A DNA stretch of 20,902 nucleotides from Verrucomicrobiales bacterium (GTDB taxonomy: Bacteria; Verrucomicrobiota; Verrucomicrobiia; Verrucomicrobiales; DEV007), in the NCBI GenBank assembly GCA_021648365.1, contig JAKISY010000080.1, positions 1 through 20,902 of the forward strand, in the 5' to 3' direction. Shown piece after piece: positions 14,127 to 20,902 of this stretch. Position numbers and translations under genes: made by a program. The notes beneath the pieces were generated by a model that saw only the letters and a list, made by a program, of their open reading frames with translations, was not told the origin of the DNA and made no database searches. Numbering within the stretch: position 1 is the stretch's first letter; each line of letters opens with the position of its first letter.

Positions 14127-15479
14127 ATGAAAGCAATCAAGCTCATACTCACCCTGCTCACTTTATGTATCGTCACAAGTGAAGCGCAGGAAAAGCCCAA
14201 CATCGTCCTACTGCTCTCCGACGATCAAGCCTGGACCGACTACGGCTTCATGGGACACGATACCATCAAGACCCCGCACCTCGACCGTCTCGCCACACGC
14301 TCCGCAGTATTCAAGCGCGGCTACGTCCCTATTGCCCTTTGTCGCCCCTCACTGATGACTCTCATCTCCGGCCTCTACCCTCACGTGCACGGCGTCACCG
14401 GCAATGATCCCACCCCACTCAAAGAAAAAAATCCCGAACAATACAATCAACTGCGCGCCGGACTGATCGCCAACATCGACAAACACCCCGCGCTACCCAA
14501 ACTGCTCGCCCAGCAAGGCTACATCAGCCACCAAAGCGGCAAGTGGTGGGAAGGCGACCCCAAGCGCGCAGGCTTCACCGAAGGCATGACTCGAGGTTTT
14601 CCCAAGCCCGGTGGACGTCACGGTGATGACGGACTCAAAATCGGACGCAAAGGCATGGAACCCGTATTCGACTTCATCGACCGCGCCGCACAAAAGAAAA
14701 AACCCTTTTTCATCTGGTATGCACCCTTCATGCCCCACAGCCCCCACAACCCACCTGCCCGTATCCTAAAAAAATACCAAAAGGAAGGACGCCCCGAATC
14801 CATCGCCAAATATTACGCCATGGTAGAGTGGTTCGACGAGACCTGCGGACAACTGATCGATCACATCGATGACAAAGGACTCACCCAAAACACCATCTTT
14901 GTTTACCTCAGCGACAACGGCTGGGTGCAAAACCCAAAGAACAAAACCTTCCTCACCGGATCCAAACAAGCACCGCAAGAAGCTGGTGTACGCCAACCCA
15001 CCCTCTACAGTTGGCCGGGCAAAATCAAAGCAGGCGACTACAGCGACGTCATCACCAGTCTCGACTTCATGCCCACCATGCTCAGCGCCGCAGGTGCCAA
15101 GATCCCAAATTCCCTCCCCGGCATTGACTTGATGCCCCTGATGACCGAAGGCAAAAAGCTCACTCGCGAAGCCATCTTCGGCGAGAGCTTCGCCCACGAC
15201 GTCGCCGACATCCACGACCCCGAAGCCTCGCTACTCTACCGCTGGTGCATCGAAGGCAAATGGAAGCTGCTGCTCACCTACGATGGAAAAACTGGACGCT
15301 ACGCACGCCTGCACCAACGAGAAAATGCCACTCCCGTTTTGACCGATTTGCTCGCCAGCCCCGACGAAACCACCAACCTCGCAGCCCAACACCCCGACAT
15401 CGTCAAACGCCTAGCCAAACGCATCGACCAAAACTGGCATTTGAAAACAGCCAAACTCATCGGCAAATTGCCAGAGTGA
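14127..15479 (+). CDS. Secreted sulfatase (alkaline-phosphatase superfamily)
   Basis: This 450-residue protein hydrolyses a sulfate ester, probably on a polysaccharide, outside the cytoplasm. A signal peptide covers residues 1-21. Calcium-binding Asp residues lie in LLLSDDQAW (28-36, Asp32-33). The active-site segment is ALCRPSLMTLISG (70-82): Cys72 would be converted to formylglycine, but the usual Arg of CxPSR is Leu. SGKWW (137-141) provides the usual Lys, PHSPHNP (203-209) the His, and YLSDNGW (260-266) the C-terminal Asp-Asn metal ligands. Everything needed for catalysis is otherwise present. CRPSL-type sulfatases are familiar in PVC bacteria. No partner sulfatase or glycosidase lies next to it. 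Confidence 0.9.
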   Translation: MKAIKLILTLLTLCIVTSEAQEKPNIVLLLSDDQAWTDYGFMGHDTIKTPHLDRLATRSAVFKRGYVPIALCRPSLMTLISGLYPHVHGVTGNDPTPLKEKNPEQYNQLRAGLIANIDKHPALPKLLAQQGYISHQSGKWWEGDPKRAGFTEGMTRGFPKPGGRHGDDGLKIGRKGMEPVFDFIDRAAQKKKPFFIWYAPFMPHSPHNPPARILKKYQKEGRPESIAKYYAMVEWFDETCGQLIDHIDDKGLTQNTIFVYLSDNGWVQNPKNKTFLTGSKQAPQEAGVRQPTLYSWPGKIKAGDYSDVITSLDFMPTMLSAAGAKIPNSLPGIDLMPLMTEGKKLTREAIFGESFAHDVADIHDPEASLLYRWCIEGKWKLLLTYDGKTGRYARLHQRENATPVLTDLLASPDETTNLAAQHPDIVKRLAKRIDQNWHLKTAKLIGKLPE

Positions 15480-15519
15480 AACGGAAGGCGTGAACTTTTC
15501 TATGCAATACCTCAGAGCA

Positions 15520-15678
15520 CTATACTGGCACAATAAGCCCTTCGATTTCAGCTCTAGAACACCAGCCATTGGCTAACCTTATTCCGATACCACTCTGAGC
15601 TGGCGCTTGTAGAATATTAAAACCTTGCGCATTAGTATCAGCAATGTGAAACAGCTTTCCAAGCTGTGCTTCCCCTCC
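15520..15678 (-). other. Unrecognised open frame between convergent genes (possible remnant)
   Basis: A 52-codon frame bounded by TGA (15679-15681) and TAG (15520-15522) reads in part HIADTNAQGFNILQAPAQSG and LANGWCSRAEIEGLIVPV. The composition is convincingly protein-like, but there is no start codon other than inside the palindromic repeats, and no family is recognised. It may be the C-terminal scrap of a lost gene or itself a dispersed intergenic sequence. Confidence 0.3.
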
Positions 15679-15745
15679 TCAATGTGAAACAGCTTTTCAA
15701 GCTGTCTTCATCCCATCACAACAGCTTACAAAGCTGTTTCACATC
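15643..15745. repeat. Three copies of an ACAGCTTNNNAAGCTGT palindrome
   Basis: Copies at 15651-15667 and 15689-15705 are preceded by AATGTGAA. The third, at 15721-15737, is inverted and followed by TTCACAT, the complement of that flank. Each has 7-bp arms and a 3-base centre. Two direct copies and one inverted copy could fold into a larger cruciform between the convergent sulfatase and beta-propeller genes, perhaps also acting as a bidirectional terminator, although no strong T-run follows. Confidence 0.8.
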
Positions 15746-15855
15746 ATTACCCAATCAGTAAAATAACTATGAGCATAAATAGTATCTACAAAAGCTTTGT
15801 TGATCCGCTTAATCATTTCATAATTTCCTATTCATAATTCATTCACCCCCCCTTC

Positions 15856-15964
15856 CTCTGCGTCTCCGCGACTTGAGCGAAGCGGGCGTGATCACATCTT
15901 CGCTTCTCTTCCCCCCATCAATCAAAAATCACCAATCGACACTCACCAATCGACACTCGCCAAT
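15856..15964 (+). repeat. Heptad phrases: TCTGCGTC type and TCACCAA/TCGACAC tandem
   Basis: 15856-15896 is a CTCTGCG-TCTCCGC phrase ending in GAGCGAAGCGGGCGTGA, related to 9371-9410. At 15922-15963 six 7-base words all start with TC, including two exact TCACCAA-TCGACAC pairs (15929-15942 and 15943-15956). The rest of the spacer (15738-15974) is pyrimidine-rich and shows no gene. Confidence 0.7.
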
Positions 15965-15974
15965 TCCCCCATCT

Positions 15975-18900
15975 TCATTCCTGCTTCACCCTCCACTGTT
16001 CCACCACTGGCAAGTGATACATCGAAAATGAAGTCTGAATCGGATAGTTACACACACAGTTCGATGAAAAACACGGCACATTCAGCAAGCCGTCGGCAGG
16101 CACAAAACTATTGGAACAGCCGCTCCTCAAATTACGAATAGCATAACGCTTACCACTGTCCTTATCAAAATAAGCAGCCGTGCGATCGCGGACAAAAATC
16201 AGGCTAGCGCTCCCCACTGCGTAATTACAGCCGCCCGACTTCTTGAATACAGGCGCTTCACCTATCAGCTTACCCGTCAGTAAATTAAACTTATGTCCCG
16301 CTTGGTTGATAAAAGTTTTATCCGGAGCACTGACAATCAACGGCTGAATACCCGCTTTTCCATTTCTCCAAATCAACTCCCCACTCTCTAACTTCAGCCC
16401 TACCGTATCCAAGCCCCGCCCCACAATCACCACTCCCAGTCCAGCAGAGCCACTCACCCAGTCATCCTTTTTTCTCAGCTCAAATACACCCAGTGCTTTA
16501 AAAGCATGGGGCGGCTGTTGCAAGGTGTAACTCCAAAGCTCTTTCCCACTGCTGGCATCTAGACAAAAGAGCGTTCCTCTGAGTTTACTGATATCTGCTC
16601 CACGCCGCGCCATCGCTTTCACTTCCTGTGGCGAAGACGAATCGATGCACAACACCCTGCCTCCCATCAAAGCTATCGACGAAGTGCTGTAACGTTTTTT
16701 TGCCATCCGGCTCCACAGCTGCTTGCCAGTTTTCCTATCGAGCGCAATCAGCAAGTGACTGTCCCAACGTCCCTCGGTAAGCTTGAAATTATCATTATCT
16801 CGCAAGCCCACCACAATCACATCTCCATCCACACGGATATCCGAAGTGCCCACTTTTTTATCAGCAGGGAAATTCACTTTTACAGGCCAGCTGTGACGAG
16901 TCTTACCCGTCACCGGATCCAATACATCAAGCTTGCGCCCTTGAGCCAAGTAGATCGCATCAGGAAAGGTAGCGTAGCGCGATGATCTTTCCACGTCCCT
17001 AACCCACAGATTTCGTCCTGTGTAGATATCCAAAGCATAGAGCTTTTTCTGCTGTTGCTGCAAAGCTAGTAAACGTCCACCCGCCACCTGAGGTTTCACG
17101 CTAGCTCCATAGAATTTGGGTTTACGAAAGCCGTAACCCTCACCGTCACCATACCAAAGAACAGATAAGGGTGCCTTCACTCTCATATCATTGGAGAAAT
17201 AATCACGCGCAGCATTACCCGTCTCGTGAGTCCATTGATCGGTTTTGGGCAAAGCGCCCTCACGACGAGCTATCAAAAAATCGTCCTGATTGCGAAACTC
17301 ACTCGTCGATTCCACGTCTCGCCCCCCAGGCAACACTGCTACCCCCCCGTAAGGTCGCAGACTCTCATAGACCTTTCTCGTCTTCAACTTAGCTGCCATA
17401 TCAGCACTTTCGCTAGTGATCAAATTCGCCATGTAAGGAGGAAAATCCACTGTCACAGGATCGCCGACAATGGCCTGAAAGCGGTCATCAAAAATGCCCT
17501 CAGTAGCAAGTTCTCTACGCAGTCGATCCAGTAATTTTTTATCCGAATCAACCGCCACCACCAACAGCTTAGTCTCCCTCAACAGATGGCGAACGAGTTG
17601 TCCCTTTTCAAGTCCAAGAACCAGCGCGTAACCTTCCTCTACACCGCTTTTTTTCAGCACCTTCCTCGCTAACTCGCCCGACGCACCCTGCTCATCAGCT
17701 GTAGGTGCTTGCTGCGTCTTTAACACATATCTTTTGGGTTCAACTCCCCCTTTCCCATAACACAACAAATAGCCTTCCTCGCTCAATACAAAAAGTTTAT
17801 GATCCGCCGCTACCAATTCAACCGGAGTTTGATCCAACTTTTTTTGCCACGCCACACTCGCTTTAGTTCCAGATGTCTGAGGTAAATCAAAAGCTACTAA
17901 TTCTTTGTTAAAATGAGTATAAAGTCGTCCACCCGCTTTGATCACCGCTTCAGTCTTTTTATTGCCAAAGCCAGATTTTATTTTCCACAGTTCGGGAACT
18001 TTCCAATCTGTGGGATGATAGGTTTTGCCATTCGCTTCTTTTTCATAATTACCAGTCACCGCCTTACCAAGGTCATGAGCAAACAGCGCTCCTTTATTGA
18101 TAGAAAAAGCTATATCACCATCCAACACCGATCGGTAATCACAGCCCTCAAAACGTTTGTATTGCCAAAAAGGCCCCTCAAATTGATCCCGCTTGGGCGT
18201 GCTCCACGATTGCGGAGCCTCTTTTCCTGCTTTCACAAAAGCATCGGCACCGATCTCCCTCCCATCGTTCAAAGTCACCACACCATGCTTGCCTACCAGC
18301 GCAAACTGCTCATTAGCGATCACTCGACAATCCCCACTTCGATAGCCCTGCACAAAATGCTGCAGCTTACCCGTCTTCAAATCAATCCGCGCCGGCATCG
18401 AACGTCCATTAGGGATGATCAGGTAGCCTTTAGCGATCAACATATGCCCCTGCGGAGACAACGCGGACTCCTCTAGGTAATTGTGGTCAATACGTGTCTC
18501 AGGCAAAAAATGCGTATTGTTATTGGTCCAGTTCACCTTGCCCGTTTCCGCATTGAGCGAATGAATAAAAATCCCCAAAGACGGCCAAACACCAGATGCC
18601 AAATACAAAGTTTTGCCATCTTTACTGATCACCGGTCCGCCACGCACCGGCCAATAGGAGATCAGCCGATTATTCCCCAAATGCAGCTTCTCGGGACGAT
18701 CCGCAGGCGCTGCACGAAATTTCCACACCTGCTCGCCACTGGACGCATCTAGACAATAAAGGTAACCATCGTCCGAACCCAAATAAACTTTCCCATTTGC
18801 AGCCACCGGCGCCAGGCGAACTGGACCGTCGGTGTAGTATTTCCATAACTCTTGTCCTGTTTCTGTATCATACGCCGTCAGCGAAGAATCATTGGGCGAA

Positions 18901-19157
18901 CCCAGATAGAGAATTTTATTGAGCACCACAGGATGATAGGCCGTATCAAAATGAAGCCGATTTTCATTCGGCCACGCAGCACGCACAGCAGGTAATTCAC
19001 GGCTCCATTGCAAATGCAAGTCTGCAGGCAAGTCATGCGGACTCGCCGCCGAGCGATGCGCATCATACCTCCACATCGGCCAATCTTGAGCCCGCAAACC
19101 ACCGATGGCAAAAGCAACAACCAGTAAAACTAAAAAAGAAAGTGAGATTTTTTTCAT
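15975..19157 (-). CDS. Secreted PQQ-type beta-propeller protein with embedded methyltransferase-like domain
   Basis: A 1060-residue exported protein with a signal peptide at residues 1-23 (cleavage near LRAQ-DW). The first propeller spans about 25-470 with blade motifs of the YDTETGQELWKY / CLDASSGEQVWKF type. Residues about 490-640 interrupt it with a Rossmann-like segment: ARKVLKKSGVEEGYALVLGL, then LLVVAVDSDKKLLDRLRREL and GDPVTVDFPP, which resembles an S-adenosylmethionine-dependent methyltransferase fold. A second propeller follows (about 690-1000: YALDIYTGRNLWVRD, ALDRKTGKQLWSR). The C-terminus has RSGCSNSFVPADGLLNVPCF and CVCNYPIQTS, a Cys-containing ending typical of these proteins in planctomycetes and verrucomicrobia. 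The start is fixed by the signal peptide. Cofactor and substrate are unknown. Without SAM outside the cytoplasm the inserted domain may be structural. Confidence 0.85.
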   Translation of the reverse strand: MKKISLSFLVLLVVAFAIGGLRAQDWPMWRYDAHRSAASPHDLPADLHLQWSRELPAVRAAWPNENRLHFDTAYHPVVLNKILYLGSPNDSSLTAYDTETGQELWKYYTDGPVRLAPVAANGKVYLGSDDGYLYCLDASSGEQVWKFRAAPADRPEKLHLGNNRLISYWPVRGGPVISKDGKTLYLASGVWPSLGIFIHSLNAETGKVNWTNNNTHFLPETRIDHNYLEESALSPQGHMLIAKGYLIIPNGRSMPARIDLKTGKLQHFVQGYRSGDCRVIANEQFALVGKHGVVTLNDGREIGADAFVKAGKEAPQSWSTPKRDQFEGPFWQYKRFEGCDYRSVLDGDIAFSINKGALFAHDLGKAVTGNYEKEANGKTYHPTDWKVPELWKIKSGFGNKKTEAVIKAGGRLYTHFNKELVAFDLPQTSGTKASVAWQKKLDQTPVELVAADHKLFVLSEEGYLLCYGKGGVEPKRYVLKTQQAPTADEQGASGELARKVLKKSGVEEGYALVLGLEKGQLVRHLLRETKLLVVAVDSDKKLLDRLRRELATEGIFDDRFQAIVGDPVTVDFPPYMANLITSESADMAAKLKTRKVYESLRPYGGVAVLPGGRDVESTSEFRNQDDFLIARREGALPKTDQWTHETGNAARDYFSNDMRVKAPLSVLWYGDGEGYGFRKPKFYGASVKPQVAGGRLLALQQQQKKLYALDIYTGRNLWVRDVERSSRYATFPDAIYLAQGRKLDVLDPVTGKTRHSWPVKVNFPADKKVGTSDIRVDGDVIVVGLRDNDNFKLTEGRWDSHLLIALDRKTGKQLWSRMAKKRYSTSSIALMGGRVLCIDSSSPQEVKAMARRGADISKLRGTLFCLDASSGKELWSYTLQQPPHAFKALGVFELRKKDDWVSGSAGLGVVIVGRGLDTVGLKLESGELIWRNGKAGIQPLIVSAPDKTFINQAGHKFNLLTGKLIGEAPVFKKSGGCNYAVGSASLIFVRDRTAAYFDKDSGKRYAIRNLRSGCSNSFVPADGLLNVPCFSSNCVCNYPIQTSFSMYHLPVVEQWRVKQE

Positions 19158-19520
19158 AAACAGTCCCGCAATAAAGCAGCATCCATCCCAATATCACCAA
19201 TTCTTTTTGGAGTGCTGCGGCTCGACGCAGCTTTCGCACCACACAGTCTATCCGACTAACCCAAAGCACCTGCCCTTCAATAAACTCAATTGAAGATGGA
19301 AGCAAAATTGTAGGGCGGCCGCTTCGGCTGCCATCTATAGTGTAGGCACACCTCACCTGAAGCGAATCCCACGCCCACGGGAGTAGATAGGCAGCGCCAA
19401 TAGTTACAAAAATGGAACCATCCGTTTCAATAGAAGCTGCAAGAAAAGTAGATTTAATTCAACGCCTATCGGGATTAACACTCTATAACCCCACCCCTTG
19501 CTTTCAAGCCCTGCAGAATC
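19158..19520. other. Spacer with two GC-rich palindromes
   Basis: No gene is supported. GCTGCG-GCTCGA-CGCAGC at 19214-19231 and GCGGCCG-CTT-CGGCTGC at 19315-19331 (one mismatch) are hairpin-forming units within otherwise unremarkable DNA. They have the same size class as the palindromes at 15651-15737. The promoter of the beta-propeller gene should lie in 19158-19250, but no clear boxes stand out. Confidence 0.4.
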
Positions 19521-19775
19521 ATGAAAAACACCAAGCAGCTCAAGACACCAAACCCAGTTTTCACCTCTTGGCTGTTGTATTTCGCCCTCGCTTACGCCTT
19601 TTCCCACATCCTGCCAGTATTCCTGAAATCAGAAGTCAGCAGCGGAATACGGCTTGGCGACCTGATGGATCTCACCACCCCCCTAGTGATGGTTCTCCTG
19701 GTTTATAAAAGGTATCTCCCTGACCTCCAATGCCTGCCTATTGTTTTTTGTTTTTTTACCTTTCTTGGAACCTAA
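19521..19775 (+). pseudogene. Membrane protein fragment running into ydeI-like gene
   Basis: The first 65 codons read like a genuine membrane protein: a basic start, a hydrophobic segment TSWLLYFALAYAFSHILPVF (about 15-34) and a second one around LTTPLVMVLLVY (51-62). The last 19 codons lie on the antisense of the 3' end of the convergent ydeI-like gene and look random. The original gene was probably longer and lost its 3' part when the neighbouring gene was brought in. The family is not recognised. Confidence 0.45.
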
Positions 19776-20348
19776 GTCCGGCTTCTCTTCACAGATTAGC
19801 ATTTCCATGAATTTTTCAAACCTCCTCTGCCTAGTTTCTGACTTCTTTGCGGACTCCAACCCCTGCGCAATTGAATAGCGATTGGCTTTAGTTAGTGTCT
19901 CATAGAAGCGTTTCGCTTCCGGTCTGTCATCCAGAGCGGCTAAAAAATCCGCTGGCACCTTCATCTTACTAACCGAATAGGCGTTCTCCCAACGACCGTC
20001 CGCTTTCGCTGCACGAACAGGCACAAGTCCCGACTCTTGCATCCGCCCTTCAATTATCAGACGCTCGATATGTTCCGTATTTCTCTTCGACCAATTGCTT
20101 CGAGGCTTTCTTGGTGTGATACGTTGCAGGTAGGCGTGATCTCCGAGCGATTTCTTGATGCCGTCGATCCAGCCCCAGCACAGTGACTCAATCACAACTT
20201 CATTCCAGTTCACACTCACGACACCCGATCCCTTTTTGAAAATCTTCACCCAAAGCTCGCTTTCGAAAGTATGGTTCGATTGAAGCCACTTACTCAGATC
20301 TTCCGGTGACTTGAAGGTCATTATTTTCGCCGCATCGGGTTTAAGCAT
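19683..20348 (-). CDS. YdeI/OmdA-family protein
   Basis: This 221-residue protein belongs to the YdeI/OmdA (OmpD-associated) family, whose members have been linked to tolerance of peptides and bacteriocins and whose biochemistry is unclear. Recognisable blocks are MTFKSPEDLSKWLQSNH (10-26), ELWVKIFKKGSG, ESLCWGWIDGIKKSL, RITPRKPRSNWSKRNTEHIE and later KRFYETLTKANRYSIAQGLE, SAKKSETRQRRFEKFMEML. Family members usually end at that last block (about 190-200 residues). Here a Lys-rich tail of some 30 residues follows and overlaps the truncated membrane gene on the other strand, which suggests that a recombination joint lies inside the tail. It is likely still functional. It probably has its own promoter upstream of 20348. 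Confidence 0.85.
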   Translation of the reverse strand: MLKPDAAKIMTFKSPEDLSKWLQSNHTFESELWVKIFKKGSGVVSVNWNEVVIESLCWGWIDGIKKSLGDHAYLQRITPRKPRSNWSKRNTEHIERLIIEGRMQESGLVPVRAAKADGRWENAYSVSKMKVPADFLAALDDRPEAKRFYETLTKANRYSIAQGLESAKKSETRQRRFEKFMEMLICEEKPDLGSKKGKKTKNNRQALEVREIPFINQENHH

Positions 20349-20409
20349 GAAATCAGTTCCTCGTGGTATTGCGCTTGAGTGCTAGCCAGTCGAAGGGAGG
20401 CAGCTTAAT

Positions 20410-20653
20410 CTACGTCGTTTTGTTCGGTGCCATTGAGATATTTTCCACTTCACCCTCTAATGGGAAATAATAAAGAGCACCATCCGCTTTAATTCTGTAG
20501 GAAGTCTTGCGCGTAGAAAACTGTAGTGATGCAACTTCCCTGAATCTATGCCTTCCCTTATTTTGGTAATATAGCCATCTCGGGACACGCTCTCAAAACC
20601 TTCTTATCACACGTATGTAAATCAGAGAGCACATCTTTTAACGTAAGGCTCAT
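20410..20653 (-). pseudogene. Small (about 80-residue) gene broken by a frameshift
   Basis: From ATG 20653 one frame gives MSLTLKDVLSDLHTCDKKVL then RACPEMAIL and stops at TAA 20558-20560. A second frame on the same strand, open from about 20612 to TAG 20410-20412, gives YYQNKGRHRFREVASLQFST, then RKTSYRIKADGALYYFPLEG. Both look like protein and the total of 244 bases is one base more than 81 codons, so a single-base change would restore an 80-residue product. The family is not recognised. The size and the self-regulatory-looking promoter would fit an antitoxin or small regulator, but no motif proves this. A genuine 31-residue peptide is the alternative. Confidence 0.45.
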
Positions 20654-20687
20654 GGTGCCATTATGGCACCAAATCGGTGCAAGTCAA
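20653..20687 (-). promoter_or_regulatory. Promoter with overlapping palindromic operator, leaderless start
   Basis: On the minus strand TTGACT (20687-20682), a 16-base spacer and CATAAT (20665-20660) form a good sigma-70-type promoter (5 of 6 in each box). Transcription would begin at about the ATG at 20653, giving a leaderless mRNA. Three GGTGC half-sites form overlapping inverted repeats: GCACC-5-GGTGC at 20666-20680 and an 8-bp-arm palindrome TGGTGCCA-TTA-TGGCACCA at 20653-20671. A repressor binding here would cover the whole promoter. Confidence 0.6.
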
Positions 20688-20779
20688 TCATTTTTGAGGA
20701 GAACGCTTGAGTCATCCGAACGCCTGACCGGGAGTGAGCGTTGGCTTCAGGATTGATGTTTGAATAGTCATAAAGATTT

Positions 20780-20902
20780 GTAGAGTAGGGACGGCTCCGA
20801 CTTGGAGCCATCCCCCTCATCAAACCGGACGTGCGGTTCTCCCGCATCCGGCTTTCCGAAGTGATTCACCAATTCGCTATCGATTTCTCCAAGCCGCTTG
20901 TG
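20780..20902 (-). mobile_element. Group II intron 3' end (domains V and VI), runs off right edge
   Basis: Read on the minus strand, 20854-20822 folds as group II intron domain V: AAGCCGGA pairs with TCCGGTTT, TGCGG with CCGCA around a GAGAA loop, with a two-base CG bulge and the catalytic AGC triad at its start (33 bases). Domain VI follows at 20815-20788: GGGATGGCTCC and GGAGCCGTCCC form an 11-bp stem around AAGTC, then TACTCTAC ends the intron at about 20780. The reverse transcriptase and 5' parts lie beyond the window. An open frame crosses the structure (20768-20902, with GEPHVRFDEGDG) and is a by-product of the RNA sequence rather than a clear protein end. The 3' exon begins near 20779 and leads to the small broken gene. 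Confidence 0.75.

Noticed and set aside
13747..14130. 127-codon plus-strand frame in the spacer before the sulfatase
   Set aside because: Low-complexity composition, reads through the terminator hairpin, and has no start signal.
15922..15963. CRISPR-like repeats
   Set aside because: The repeats are 7-14 bases with no spacers of regular length and no cas genes, so they are a tandem heptad repeat.
17913..18476. 187-codon plus-strand frame inside the beta-propeller gene
   Set aside because: It is the antisense of a well-supported 1060-residue coding region.
20722..20750. Possible integron attC site next to the intron 3' end
   Set aside because: The GCCAACGC / GCGTTCGG pairing is imperfect, and the second pair of core sites and an integrase are not visible; mentioned only as possible intron target.
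20650..20847. 65-codon minus-strand frame beginning MRENRTSGLMRG
   Set aside because: It is a translation of group II intron domains V/VI and the 3' exon, a known kind of false gene call.
1..20902. tRNA, rRNA or tmRNA genes
   Set aside because: No cloverleaf, conserved rRNA segment or tmRNA end was recognised on either strand by eye; a covariance search would be decisive.

Overview
The window looks like chromosomal DNA of a bacterium from the Planctomycetota-Verrucomicrobiota group, most likely Verrucomicrobiota. This is inferred from gene content: a secreted sulfatase, a very large secreted PQQ-type beta-propeller protein with an embedded methyltransferase-like fold, a NagB-like gene joined to araB and araD, an unusual M50 protease, and long pyrimidine-rich intergenic regions built of repeated 'phrases'. 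No rRNA, tRNA or CRISPR array is visible, so the taxonomy is not proven.

Layout. (1) 1-2821 is a decayed zone: the C-terminal part of an IS66 transposase, an RDD membrane protein lacking its N-terminus, an AAA ATPase that has lost its Walker A segment through an internal frame-shifting deletion, and a secreted N-formylglutamate-amidohydrolase-like gene in frame with the leftover N-terminus of a DUF2071 gene. (2) 3125-5940 holds two tandem paralogues of a single-pass membrane protein, with nearly identical ends and a divergent middle. (3) 6031-8703 (minus strand) encodes a large M50 (site-2-protease-like) membrane protein. Beyond it, at 9069-9240, lie the 3' end and downstream inverted-repeat element of what seems to be a lost third paralogue. 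(4) 9507-13533 is a plus-strand cluster: NagB-like sugar-phosphate isomerase/deaminase, ribulokinase (araB), L-ribulose-5-phosphate 4-epimerase (araD) and a translationally coupled membrane protein. AraB and AraD take L-ribulose to D-xylulose 5-phosphate. No araA is present, and the NagB-like gene sits where an isomerase might be expected. (5) 13534-14126 is a structured spacer ending in a strong rho-independent terminator. (6) 14127-15479 is a sulfatase and 15975-19157 (minus) the beta-propeller protein, convergent across a repeat-rich spacer. (7) 19521-20902 is a second decayed zone: a truncated membrane protein running into a YdeI/OmdA gene, a frameshifted small gene behind a compact operator/promoter, and the 3' end (domains V and VI) of a group II intron running off the right edge.

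The most unusual feature is the non-coding DNA. Many intergenic stretches consist of 'phrases' that parse into 7-base words. These are interspersed with short perfect palindromes of about 7-base arms and a 1-3-base centre. The same phrase types recur in front of or between unrelated genes. Together with the gene-conversion pattern of the paralogues and the duplicated inverted-repeat element, this suggests active dispersal of short repeats by a mechanism I cannot name.
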